Assembly: GCF_029784165.1 (NCBI RefSeq) | Contig: NC_073696.1 | Coordinates: forward strand, 233,319,771 to 233,383,770 | Direction of reading: 5' to 3' | Length of the DNA: 64,000 nt | Origin: Wyeomyia smithii | Taxonomy: Eukaryota; Arthropoda; Insecta; Diptera; Culicidae | Shown: piece after piece, positions 21,678-32,830 of the stretch | How positions within the stretch are numbered: position 1 is the first letter of the stretch | How the letters are laid out: each line of letters opens with the position of its first letter | Notes under the pieces: model-generated | What the model was told of the DNA's origin: nothing | Seen by the model: the letters and a program-made list of their open reading frames with translations, nothing else | Database searches by the model: none | Position numbers and translations under genes: made by a program

Positions 21678-21971
21678 CGTACAGCTCAGAGCACTCTTTG
21701 TCCCACCATTTGTTGGGAGGGCTCTGTCTAATCGTTACCCCGGGTATCGGTTTCGTCTGAGCTTGAGTCGCGGCGTCGATTATCAAGCCAGCTAAGAACG
21801 CGTATTCTTCCTCCGGAGGAAGTTCGTACAGCTCAGAGCACTCTTTGTCCCACCATTTGTTGGGAGAGCGCTGTCTAATCGTTACCCCGGGTATCGGTTT
21901 CGTCTGAGCTTGAGTCGCGGCGTCGATTATCAAGCCAGCTAAGAACGCGTATTCTTCCTCCGGAGGAAGTT
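21678..21971 (-). repeat. 147-bp in-frame tandem duplication
   Basis: Two consecutive copies of a 147-bp block (49 codons, from the ELPPEEEYAF to KECSELYE segment) inside the linker between endonuclease and RT of LINE copy 2. The copies differ at only a few bases, so the duplication is recent relative to the element. Confidence 0.9.
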
Positions 21972-22750
21972 CCTCGTGAGTCTCGATAGATTGCGCTATA
22001 ATAGACTCATAACACTTCCAATCAATATTACGTGTAAGGTCGTAGGAAATATTGATTGGGTTCGGGGGAGTTGAACCATTAGCAATTGATATAACGATTG
22101 GAAGATGATCACTACCGTGGGGATCGTTGATTACTTTCCACTGGCAATCTAACGCTAGTGATGTCGAGCAGAGGGATAGGTCAAGCACGCTTTCACGTGC
22201 TGGAGGACTAGGTACACGTGTCGCTTCCCCAGTATTCAAAAGTGTCATATTAAAGTCGTCGATCAAGTTACAGATTAAAGAAGATCGGTTGTCGTCGTAC
22301 AGCGACCCCCATAGCGAACAGTGAGAGTTAAAATCTCCCAAAATCAAAAAAGGTGCGGGAAGCAATACTGCTATATCAAGGAGTTGCTTCTGTTCAATCC
22401 GCGCGGATGGGGGGATATATAACGAAACAAGGCAAAGGTCTTTTCCTTTCATATTAATTTGAATGGCAACAACTTCAATATTCGAGATCGAGGGGAGGTC
22501 GATTCTGAAAAAAGAATAGCACTTTTTGATCCCTAAAAGTACCCCTCCACCGTGTGAGTCTCGATCTCGACGAATGATGTTGAAATCGTGGAAATTAAGT
22601 TGGTCATTTGAATTGAGAAAAGTTTCACAGAGCGCGAACGCATCACAATTGTATGTGTTTATCAAATGTGAAAATAAATCGAATTTGGGGATGATACTTC
22701 TGCAGTTCCACTGTAACACAGTGACAAAATTTCTAACCTCTTTCGACGTA

Positions 22751-24084
22751 TTAGTCATCGAAAGATACGATAGCTGAAATGAGGGGCCAAGTTGCTGTGA
22801 GTTGCTTCAAATAGGTTTTCACTGTAGAGAGAAGGGCAAGAAGAATGTTTTGAAGGGGATCTGGTATGTTGAATGTTTCAAATATCCAGTCCACAATATC
22901 AGAGAATTTTATGAACCCTGTTTCTTTTATGTCTTCTGATCGAGCAATTGGTTTGATTTGAAATTCAAACCGGGCGGTACTTGCTTCGGTTTTTCTTTAC
23001 CGCTTCCTTTCTGTGTTGTCTTATTGGTCATTCCGCTAGGGGTTATCTTACGACCTTTGCGAGAAAGATTAGGAGAGTTGAGCATTCTCCTCTTCCTAGA
23101 TCCTTCTGGCAAGGCATAAGAACACCCTTCGACGGGATCGTCAGATGTACCCTCATCGGTTGGCAAAAAGGAAAAGATGTTTCCTGTCGAGGGTGGCTCA
23201 GCCCTCTTAAGCATTTCTGCAAAAGAGCGCTTTGATCGTTCCTTAAGGGAACGCTTAATTTTTTCCTCGCGCTGTTTGTACGCGGGACACGCCGAAAGGT
23301 CATGCCGAGTTCCCTCGCAGTAAAGACACTTTTCAGTATCCTCACTGCAAGCGGTCTCAGCATGATTGCCTCCGCACTTGCTGCAGCGTGCCTTGTTGCA
23401 GCAGTAGGTGACTGTATGACCTAACTGCTTGCAGTTTTGGCAATGCATGACCCGCAGTACAAACAGGCGTACAGGCAGACGAACCCTGTCCAAAAAGATG
23501 TAGTTCGGCAGTGCGGATTCGGCGAATGCTACACGGAAGGAATCCGAAGGGAGGAATTTCTTCTTCCCTTCTTCGATGGATGCTGAATGTAATTCCTTGA
23601 CATCCAGTATCTTTACATCTTGAATCAGGGGGTTCTTGAAGCAGCCAACCCCGTGACGCAAAATGTCATCGACCGTGAGGCTTCCTTCGGTAACCACACC
23701 GTCGATCTCCACGTCCTTGGCAGGGATGTACACGCGGTACTCCCTTGTAAAGAGCTCGTAGCTAGCAATTTCGTTTGCTTGCTTCAAGCTACTCACGACA
23801 ACTCGCAGTTTGTTCGGCCTCACCTTCGTAATCTCGGTAACGGCCGAAAACTGTTTTGCCAGGTCCTTGCCTATTTGTATAATGTTAAGAGGCTTCTTTA
23901 TGGGCCTGAAGTAAACTACGAACGGACCTTTCGAAGCATCTGGGTAAGCTTTCATCCGGGTTGCCGGTACCCTTGGTACGGGGCTAGGTAGCGGGGAAGG
24001 TAGAGGGGAATTGATGGGGGAGATCTCAATCTCTTCCCCATTTGTTTTCACATCCAGGAATAGTTGCACCTGCATGTCGTCCAT
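22751..24084 (-). pseudogene. LINE copy 2 ORF1, frameshifted near the C-terminus
   Basis: Open from ATG 24084 to a premature stop at 22927 (385 aa). It carries the conserved KVRPNKLRVVV block and three zinc knuckles (CQNCKQLGH, CSKCGGNH, CLYCEGTRH). The expected C-terminal segment (KFSDIVDWIFETF) continues in another frame down to a TAA that overlaps the ORF2 ATG (ATGACTAA, 22758-22751). One frameshift near 22930-22950 therefore explains the short frame. Confidence 0.88.
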
Positions 24085-24783
24085 TTTGCGGGAGCGTTAC
24101 GCTCTACCGCACACAAACGATAAATATTCGAATGTGGGGGGGTGGGGGGATCAAGTAGTTGATATTAAATTTTAAAAACAATTTTTCAAACTGCAATGGA
24201 TCAAAATAAAAAAAAAACAGTAATACTAATACTAATAACAATAGTAATAATAGTAATATTAATAACAATAATTATAACAATAATAATAATAATAACAATT
24301 ATAATAATAATAATAATAATTATAATAATAATAATAATATTAATAATAATGATAAAAATTCTAAAGTGAATACTTCACCGAACGTCTAAGTCACGACCTC
24401 ACGGCTGATAGTTGGATTAATCGAGTGTCTCCGCAGAACAAACAATGACGATCCAGCTTCGTGTTGTGACACAGTGGCCGTATCTGTAGTTGACTTCCAC
24501 TCGCTCGATCGTATGCTGGTCCGTGCTGCTAGCGGGGTAACAGCGGTGCGGGAGAATTATTCTAGCTGATATATCAGCTGCGTTTCAGATCACTGGCGGG
24601 GTAGCCTGCCCCTACCAGTGTGCAGAAGATGTTTCTGCCGATATATTGCAGGCTATTGTTATCGCACACAAGAACTAATCGAAAAAAAAAAACATCCGTA
24701 CGATAACTCGTGTATTGTTATTTTGCGAATCAAACGGAGATGAACAATTTGCGTCTAATCAAGACGAAAGCAAAACAACGAAT
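24085..24783 (-). promoter_or_regulatory. 5' UTR of LINE copy 2 with (TAA)n tract
   Basis: About 700 nt with an AT-only microsatellite of TAA/TAAT units at about 24210-24355. The outer GC-richer part (24390-24680) contains ATATATCAGCTG-like words. A promoter role is expected for LINE 5' UTRs, but no motif is diagnostic. Confidence 0.5.
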
Positions 24784-25052
24784 GAACACTTTTCTTTGAA
24801 GAGAAGAAAATTTCTTTATTGATAGTATACGAAATTTTTCTCTCTCCGAAGAAGTGTGTGCTCGGAATTTGGACACTGATCTGAAAAATGTGTCAATTTT
24901 TTACCGGGATGTCCATAGTTGAAGAATGGGCTAAAATTCAATAGACATGAAACCGAGAAAAACGCATTTCAAATGTTTTTGTTGGTTCAAACAATTGTCT
25001 ACGTCCATGACAACTTTTTTCATGAGTATGTCACCACCCCCATATCCAGCAT

Positions 25053-25127
25053 ATCCAGCTTTTCACGAACGGTAATGGCGTATAGTGCACGCAGCCCATT
25101 TTGACGTTTTCTGTAGGGAAGCTGGAT
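25053..25127. mobile_element. Diverged, short copy of the GCTGGAT-ended MITE
   Basis: Begins ATCCAGCTTTTCACG and ends GCTGGAT. The terminal words match the family at 28101-28346, but the interior is only about 75 bp and strongly diverged. Confidence 0.5.
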
Positions 25128-25288
25128 AACCATGTCGTCGAGTTGAAAAAGAACAATCCGCAGCCAAATTAAGTCCCTCCAGTATTTTCAACGCAGTAAC
25201 CATTTTTTGCCTTTGTAAACGCGACATCAATAGACAACCCTGTATGAAATTTGGCTAATACGCATGCGTTGTGAAATATATCAAGGAT

Positions 25289-25522
25289 TAGGGGTGGGTG
25301 AAACGACTCTTTTGCAAGAGCGGCTCTAAACCGACTCATGGTTCACAATGATTCACGAGCGTTGACAGTTCGTGTTGTCTCAGTAAACTTCGGGTTCGCG
25401 CGAACCAAATAATTCTGGTGCGCCCAAAAAACCGTGGTTCTTTTTCGTGAGCCGTTCGTTCTTTCGCTCTTTCCTTAGAACCGGTTCATATGAACAGCTC
25501 GTGAGCCGTTCGCCCATCCCTA
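25289..25522. mobile_element. hAT-like MITE
   Basis: Ends TAGGGGTGGGTGAA and TTCGCCCATCCCTA are imperfect inverted repeats with a GGGGTGGG-type hAT terminus. Flanks TCAAGGAT / GCGAGGAT agree at 6 of 8 positions, compatible with a decayed 8-bp TSD. The interior is rich in GAGCCGTTC/GAACCGGTTC words and has no ORF. Confidence 0.65.
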
Positions 25523-25757
25523 GCGAGGATGAAAAGAACGACGAGACAAGTTTGCACCTCGAACTGAATATAAATTACCAGACCACAAGACCGTCTCGAA
25601 AGTTTGACATATATTGTATACAATCATTACTATCTGATTGGTGTACATTGGGGTGGCAATGGAAATTGACTTTGACAGCTTTCGCCTTCACGAACAGTTA
25701 GCAAAATTTCGATTTTTTGGATAACACCCGACCTCGACGGTTTATACATCTCTAATA

Positions 25758-25887
25758 ACCAGTTCACATGATGTAATATCGCCCATCTTGATTTCAAATC
25801 CCATGCTCCAAATTTTCCGTGAAAACTAGATGTATGTATGTTTCAAGATCACGATATCACGTGGTATCTGAAATAGTGTGAACAAGG
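25758..25887. mobile_element. GTTCACA-ended MITE, short copy
   Basis: Ends AACCAGTTCACATGATGT and GTGTGAACAAGG form imperfect inverted termini, with ATATCG words just inside each. It appears related to the larger unit at 29309-30005. Confidence 0.5.
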
Positions 25888-26387
25888 CATAAGACATTTG
25901 GCACAAAAAAAAAACTATTACAAACTGTGCTTTTCTTCATAAGTCGAGAAAGTGAAATTTAGACCAAATACTCCTGAATTCCGATTTAGCTGAAATTTTG
26001 CATTGCATTGGATATTCAATTTACCATTTTGGATATTAGCCAACATTATTTCATATTTGCTACCTCTGCAAGTACACTTTTTGAAAATTGGCTTCCGTAG
26101 AGACGTTGTTTACTATCGTTGTGGGTGTTTACTATAAAGCACCAATTTTTTGATTTAGGTAGAAAAGGCATATGCGCTTATTTTTCAACTATGAGCAGCG
26201 GGGTACTCGTTAACTCAAATGTTGCAAAAGTTGAATTGAATGGTCGTGTATATGCCGTGCTGTATTCTGTTCTGCATGGTGTCGCACTCGCCATTTTTGT
26301 TTATTTGAGTTTGTTCTGCGGATGTTCCGATTTTTTTATGAATTGGGTTGTTCAGCTATATCAGTTTATCATATCATCTGAATGATC

Positions 26388-26618
26388 TAAATTTTCCAAG
26401 TAAAACGTGATTTAAAAAAAGTTCTATCATTGTCCTTCGCTTTTTAAATCACGATTTAAAACTTCTTGAAATCTGCTCGAAACCGCTACAATGACAGTTC
26501 GCCCATCTACCAACTGTCATTGTAACGATTTAGAGCGAATATTTATTTTTCATTTAAAAACCGAAGGAAAATGATATAAAGTTTTAAAAAATCACGTTTT
26601 GCTTAAAAAAATTACACT
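26388..26618. mobile_element. Small foldback element
   Basis: Inverted arms of about 100 bp (AAAACGTGATTTAAAAA ... TTTTTAAAAATCACGTTTT, and TACAATGACAGTT / AACTGTCATTGTA at the centre) around a loop of about 12 nt. No ORF; TSD not resolved. Confidence 0.75.
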
Positions 26619-26673
26619 ATTTTGGATGATGTATAAAAATCGGAAATCCGTGATTAACTAAACAACCCAATTA

Positions 26674-27191
26674 GAGTAAGGTTTTTTAAGCGGTTTTTTT
26701 ATACGCGGATTTTTTACGCTGATTTTTGAGTTAACGCGGTTTTTTACGCGGATTTTTGAATTAACGCGGTTTTTTACGCGGATTTTTGAATTACGGCGTT
26801 TTCTACGCGACACCGCGCTAATTCAAAACAATTTTCGCTAATTTCCGAATTATCGTGTGTTTGGAACCAGAAACGTTTAAGTGTTTAACTAGTAAAAGAC
26901 TTAGTCCAAAATATACCCTCCGCCCACCGAATGATCCGGAATGACCGTCAAAGAGGACAATTTTAAATACTGGTTCTAGAGCGTCTCGGGTTTTTTCTAA
27001 AGCCCTTCTTGCTGGACTACTTTTCGCGGATTCGAAAAAAAACGTGTTTTTTTACGCGGATTTTTAAATTAGCGAGGTTTTTTACGCGGATTTTTGAATG
27101 AGCGCGTTTTTTTACGCGGATTTTCGAATTACCGCGGCTTTTATGCGTTTTTTTACGAGGTACGTATCCCCCGCGTAAAAAAACCTGACTG
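26674..27191. mobile_element. TA-flanked MITE with internal minisatellite, copy 2
   Basis: Imperfect ends AGTAAGGTTTTTTAAGCGG and AACCTGACT with TA on both flanks. Two blocks of TTTTTACGCGGATTTTTGAA-type repeats surround a unique core (about 26810-27035). It shares the GTATCCCCCGCGTAAAAA end block with copy 3 at 30669-30785. Confidence 0.75.
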
Positions 27192-27711
27192 TATACAGGT
27201 TTGGATTGCTCTTAGTGCATCCGAAACAATAGACCATTTCACGAACTGACAGGTGTCACGGATCCTGCTGATGTTCTTGATGCTTTCACGTGCATTATGT
27301 CAGCGGTTCCAAACTTTCTGTCAAAATTTCGTTCATGAATCAAGTTCCCAAACGTCTCGTGAAATGGTCTATGGGATGAGCGACAACGAAAACTTTTAGT
27401 AGAAAAAAAAAAACGCTAAGAGTACACGCGGTTAAAGAAGATGGCAATAAACTAAAAAAGCCGTATCGTTAGTAGATGTTGCGTACGAAAACTCGATGAA
27501 CATGATTAATAAACCAGAAAACGCAAACAAAACAAAATCTCCATAAATATAACCAAAAAAAATCGTAAAAAGCTTATACCGAACAAAAATCGATTTTTTG
27601 TTTAATCGATTTTTCAGGTTCGATTTTCTTATGAATCGATTTCATTGATTTTGATTAATCGATGCAGAAGAATCGATTTTTGTTCAAAGATCGCCCATTG
27701 CTAGTCAAGTG

Positions 27712-28100
27712 ATAACAAATTGTCTTCGTCAAGTTTGGACGAAAGATTGGGGGTCGCTCGAATGTTACGATACATCAATATAAAATATATTTCGATCACG
27801 ATTACGGTGCGGTGCCTAAATGGAATGCACAGTTTGAAAGTGCAACAACAGAGAAATGTGCACCAAAAGGTTTCACAACGGTAATACACCGTTCCCGGAG
27901 TTACAAGATAAAAAGTGTAACACGAGTGTAGCCACACCGCAAAAAGGAATTTACCATCACCCACCATACTTTTCAACAGCTTGCTTTAATTCGTGTGCGG
28001 CAGTGCTACCAAAACACATTATTAAAAAAAATTATAAAAATATTTGAAATTTTAGAAAGTTGTTTGTGGTAGTAATAATTTATTCATGTACGGACATCTA
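27712..28100. other. Spacer, no gene seen
   Basis: AT-rich sequence with short open frames on both strands (for example 27701-27976 minus) that resemble no protein I know. Confidence 0.4.
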
Positions 28101-28346
28101 ATCCAGCTTTTTACGCACCATAATGGCGGGTGCTATAATGCGCGTTCGTAATTTGTGAACCTCTCTGCTTACGTCATATTTGTGATTTCTGCAGTATTGG
28201 CAGCATTAATGTTGCCAGATTTATTGTTTTTCGTTCGAAATACATGAAGAGTCAAACTGACGTAAGCAGAGTTGTCAAAAGGATAGGTAACATATTACGA
28301 ATTTTTCATTATAGCGTCCGCCATTATGGCGCGTAAAAAGCTGGAT
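28101..28346. mobile_element. GCTGGAT-ended MITE, full copy A (246 bp)
   Basis: Terminal inverted repeat of about 28 bp: ATCCAGCTTTTTACGCACCA at the left, matched at the right by a GCGCGTAAAAAGCTGGAT end. Inner palindromic words TCTGCTTACGTCA / TGACGTAAGCAGA. No TSD could be fixed. The length is identical to copy D at 30164-30409. Confidence 0.8.
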
Positions 28347-29067
28347 GGCTAGGCTTTAGCAATACCAATTGAAAAGCATTCCAACGCGTTTCTTGTGTTT
28401 ATTATAGTTACGTGGAAAACTGTCCATGGATAAAGCCAAAGATTGAATGGAGGATAAAAAGTGTTTCATTTGTTTTCATTGATTATAAGCCTCCATGAAC
28501 TATGTTCAACAATAGAATTTCGGGTGTTCATCCTCAAATTTCAAAGCTTAATAGTAATTTTGAGAAGCTATTGAAGAAACATATTTTTAACTCAAAACTA
28601 CTAGTATTTTGAAAAATCCTTCGGTTTTTTAATGAAGAATAAAAGTTGCTCGAAATCTGTTGAATTAAAAATTGGGTTGTTTCTTTATCGCAGTAAATTT
28701 TTTAAAGTCTTTATTTCGGATTTTATCATCCAGCCTAGGCCTTCGAAAAAAATATTGTCCCGATTACACTCCAAAAATCCAAATTAGCATCATTGTTATT
28801 TATAACTGTTCGATTAATTCAAAAAAAGTTTAGTTGCTTCCAGCCAGCATTTAAAAATTGGTTTCTGGTCGAAAAATTAAGACTCATATACTCCAGTGAT
28901 AACATCCATAACATTTGCGAATAGGATTTACTTTGGTACACGATTTGTAATTGACTGGCCTAATATGTAGAAAGTAATAGTTAGTATAACAAAGGTTTCT
29001 GCACTACTAGGTGGATTAATTCAGGTTTTAAGTTTGCAATTATTATCTACAGGTTAAAAAATATTTT
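28347..29067. other. Spacer, no gene seen
   Basis: AT-rich, no recognisable feature. Confidence 0.4.
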
Positions 29068-29143
29068 ATCCAGCTTTTTACGCACCATAATGGCGGGTGC
29101 TATAATACGTGTTCGTAATTTGCGAACCTCTCTGCTCACGTTG
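29068..29143. mobile_element. GCTGGAT-ended MITE, truncated copy B
   Basis: Matches the first 76 bp of copy A, including the terminus and the CTCTCTGCTCACGT word, then stops where another repeat begins. A block like the middle of the family (GCTGTAGTTTTGGCAACACTAA) reappears at about 30021-30050, so copy B may have been split by the intervening insertions. Confidence 0.6.
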
Positions 29144-29145
29144 TA

Positions 29146-29303
29146 CTTTTTTTTCGAACTAAATTTCTATTTTTAATAACGGCTTTTTCCCGTTAACACG
29201 CAAGTTCATTAAGCAGACAGTATATGATATAGAGAGAACGAAAAATAAGCGAACTGGAAATATGATACATATGATTCATATACTGTTTGCTTAATGAACT
29301 TAC
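29146..29303. repeat. Dispersed repeat also present inverted at 42947-43081
   Basis: Contains TTCGAACTAAATTTCTATTT, GTTCATTAAGCAGACAGTAT and AATAAGCGAACTGGAAATATG, all found in reverse complement at 42947-43081. It has an internal inverted pair: AAGTTCATTAAGCAGACAG (29202) and CTGTTTGCTTAATGAACTT (29283-29301). Confidence 0.7.
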
Positions 29304-29308
29304 GTTAT

Positions 29309-30005
29309 ACCCCGTTCACACTACACCGCATATCAGGCGGTTCGTGCTATCGAGGCCATTTCACCATCCATATCACCTGATATCCCATACAATCGAGCTG
29401 TCATCGGATATCACCTCGGCTACATGATATCGCGGATATCATGTTCGAAAACCAATAAAAACCAGATTTGCAGCAGTTGGCAACACGGCGAAAAGACATT
29501 TGACGCAACCCTACAAATTTCTAAATTCGCGTTGCATGCAAAAAAGAAGGAAATATTTTTGCTCTTGTCATCCCGCACATTTTGACAATCGCATATCAGA
29601 GTTCGCGTTGGTGCGAGCCAACTAGCTGACATTATAGACACTATATATATATAGACCTGCGTAGTGAATGACAGCAGTACTGGAATCGCTGGTTTTTTAT
29701 GTTCTTGTTATTTGTTTGATACAAATTTTTCGTTATGTTCATTTTGGCCCGCACGTTTGACAGTTATTTTGGCTCGCTGCGATTCAGTCCGCAGGTCAAT
29801 ATATATAGTGTTTATAGCTGACATTTCTATCCTAATTAAATGCTCTTGTTATCTTTTTTTTGCAGCGACCTGTTTTTGATTTCTTCTCTCTTTAATTACC
29901 AAAGCAAATGTCAAACCATATCATCTGACTGTAGTGTGAACACCCGAGGTGATATCCGATATCATCTGGCGATATCAGGTGATTTCCGGCGTAGTCTGAA
30001 CAAGG
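29309..30005. mobile_element. GTTCACA-ended composite MITE with nested insertion
   Basis: Ends CCGTTCACACTACACCGCAT and GGCGTAGTCTGAACAAGG are imperfect inverted repeats. Internal GATATCACCTCG / CGAGGTGATATC words pair across the unit. A second internal terminus (CTGTAGTGTGAACACC, about 29930) suggests two related copies side by side. The 182-bp MITE at 29634-29815 is nested inside. Confidence 0.6.
29634..29815. mobile_element. 182-bp MITE with 10-bp TSD
   Basis: Imperfect terminal inverted repeats ATAGACACTATATATATA / TATATATAGTGTTTAT, with CCTGCG and CGCAGG just inside, flanked by a perfect 10-bp duplication AGCTGACATT (29624-29633, 29816-29825). A 9-11-bp TSD suggests a Mutator-like element; this is tentative. 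Confidence 0.7.
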
Positions 30006-30056
30006 CAACAGTTTCCTGATTGCTGTAGTTTTGGCAACACTAATGTCCCTAGATTT

Positions 30057-30163
30057 ATCCAGCTTTTTACGCGCCATAATGAAAAATTCGTAATATGTTA
30101 CATACCCTTTTGACAACTCTGCTTACGTCAGTTTGACTGTTCATGTTTTTCGCAAGGAAAACA
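30057..30163. mobile_element. GCTGGAT-ended MITE, partial copy C in tandem with copy D
   Basis: 107 bp matching the first part of copy D (terminus through CTGCTTACGTCAGTTTGACT), directly abutting it head-to-tail. Confidence 0.7.
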
Positions 30164-30409
30164 ATCCAGCTTTTTACGCGCCATAATGGCGCACGCTATA
30201 ATGAAAAAATCGTAATATGTTATCAACCCTTTTGACAACTCTGCTTACGTCAGTTTGACTCTTCATGTATTTCGCACGAAAAACAATAAATCTGACAACA
30301 TTAATGTTGCCAAAACTGCAGAAATCACAAATCTGACGTAAGCAGAGAGGTTCACAAATTACGAACGCGCATTATAGCACCCGCCATTATGGTGCGTAAA
30401 AAGCTGGAT
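30164..30409. mobile_element. GCTGGAT-ended MITE, full copy D (246 bp), inverted
   Basis: Same length and sequence type as copy A but in the opposite orientation. The ATCCAGC...GCTGGAT ends are intact. Confidence 0.8.
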
Positions 30410-30668
30410 AGCTCTCGTTTTCTCGTTGAAAATATGAAACAAACAACCCGATAAAATTTTAGATTTTATTTAATTATGTAGTCACTTATTCGGATGTTTT
30501 GCACAGTATTTGATATTCAAAGATATATATATTTACTTTGTTCTAAGACGAAGTAAAGTAAATTGAAATTAATGAAATTGTTCGTTTTTATTTCGTTAAA
30601 AAGTTATCCCCTGAATTCGTGTAATATAGCTCTCGATTGTGAACGAAGTCTGCATAAATATCATGATA

Positions 30669-30785
30669 CACTAAGGTCGATTTTTGCGCGGATTCCCGAG
30701 TTTACGCGGTTTTTTTACGTGGATTTTGGAATTAACGCATTTTTTTACGCGGCACGTATCCCCCGCGTAAAAACCGTCTTTAGTG
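30669..30785. mobile_element. TA-flanked MITE with internal minisatellite, copy 3 (shortest)
   Basis: CACTAAGGTCGATTTTTGCG start and GTCTTTAGTG end, TA on both flanks, only about two internal ACGCGG repeats. It shows the minimal form of the family. Confidence 0.8.

Positions 30786-32830
<2,045 letters not shown>

Larger units (their letters stand above)
18870..22758 (-). pseudogene. LINE copy 2 ORF2, broken
   Basis: It starts at ATG 22758 (MTNTSKEV). The endonuclease is present (QWNCRS, LGDFNSH, SDHLPI). A 49-codon tandem duplication lies at about 21678-21971. A deletion near 21185-21210 joins the FLEL segment to MASAF and removes about 100 residues plus the LDI of AFLDIKGAFDS, so the first catalytic Asp of the RT is lost. 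The palm then continues with GLPQASC and LADDSV. A frameshift near 20310 is followed by the RNase H segments (YTDGS, VAELAAIQ, WVPSHCSIPGNEKAD). The C-terminus is interrupted by the hairpin insert at 19053-19351 and resumes at 19052 to a stop near 18870. Confidence 0.88.
18534..24783 (-). mobile_element. I-superfamily LINE, copy 2 (full-length, defective)
   Basis: Minus-strand relative of copy 1. The poly(A) tail is the T-run ending near 18546. The ORF2 and ORF1 regions and a 5' UTR of about 700 nt with a long (TAA)n tract follow, with a 14-bp TSD on both sides. ORF1 differs clearly from copies 1 and 3 at the N-terminus (MDDMQVQLF), so it is a distinct subfamily. Defects: an ORF1 frameshift near its C-terminus, an in-frame 147-bp tandem duplication and a large deletion in ORF2, a frameshift near 20310 and a hairpin insertion at 19053-19351. 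Confidence 0.9.
18299..27703. mobile_element. Composite hAT-type unit enlarged by nested insertions
   Basis: Terminal inverted repeats TAGCAATGGGC (18299) and GCCCATTGCTA (27703) are flanked by identical 8-bp duplications GTCAAGTG, the hAT signature. Both subterminal zones (18310-18430, 27590-27690) are dense in ATCGAT/AATCGATTTTT words in mirror orientation. Inside sit LINE copy 2, a second hAT-like MITE, a GCTGGAT-ended MITE, foldbacks and the minisatellite MITE. Without these the unit would be roughly 2 kb. No transposase relic was recognised. Confidence 0.7.

Noticed and set aside
24210..24355. (TAA)n tract as an origin or CRISPR-like array
   Set aside because: Simple microsatellite inside a LINE 5' UTR; no spacers and no fixed repeat unit.
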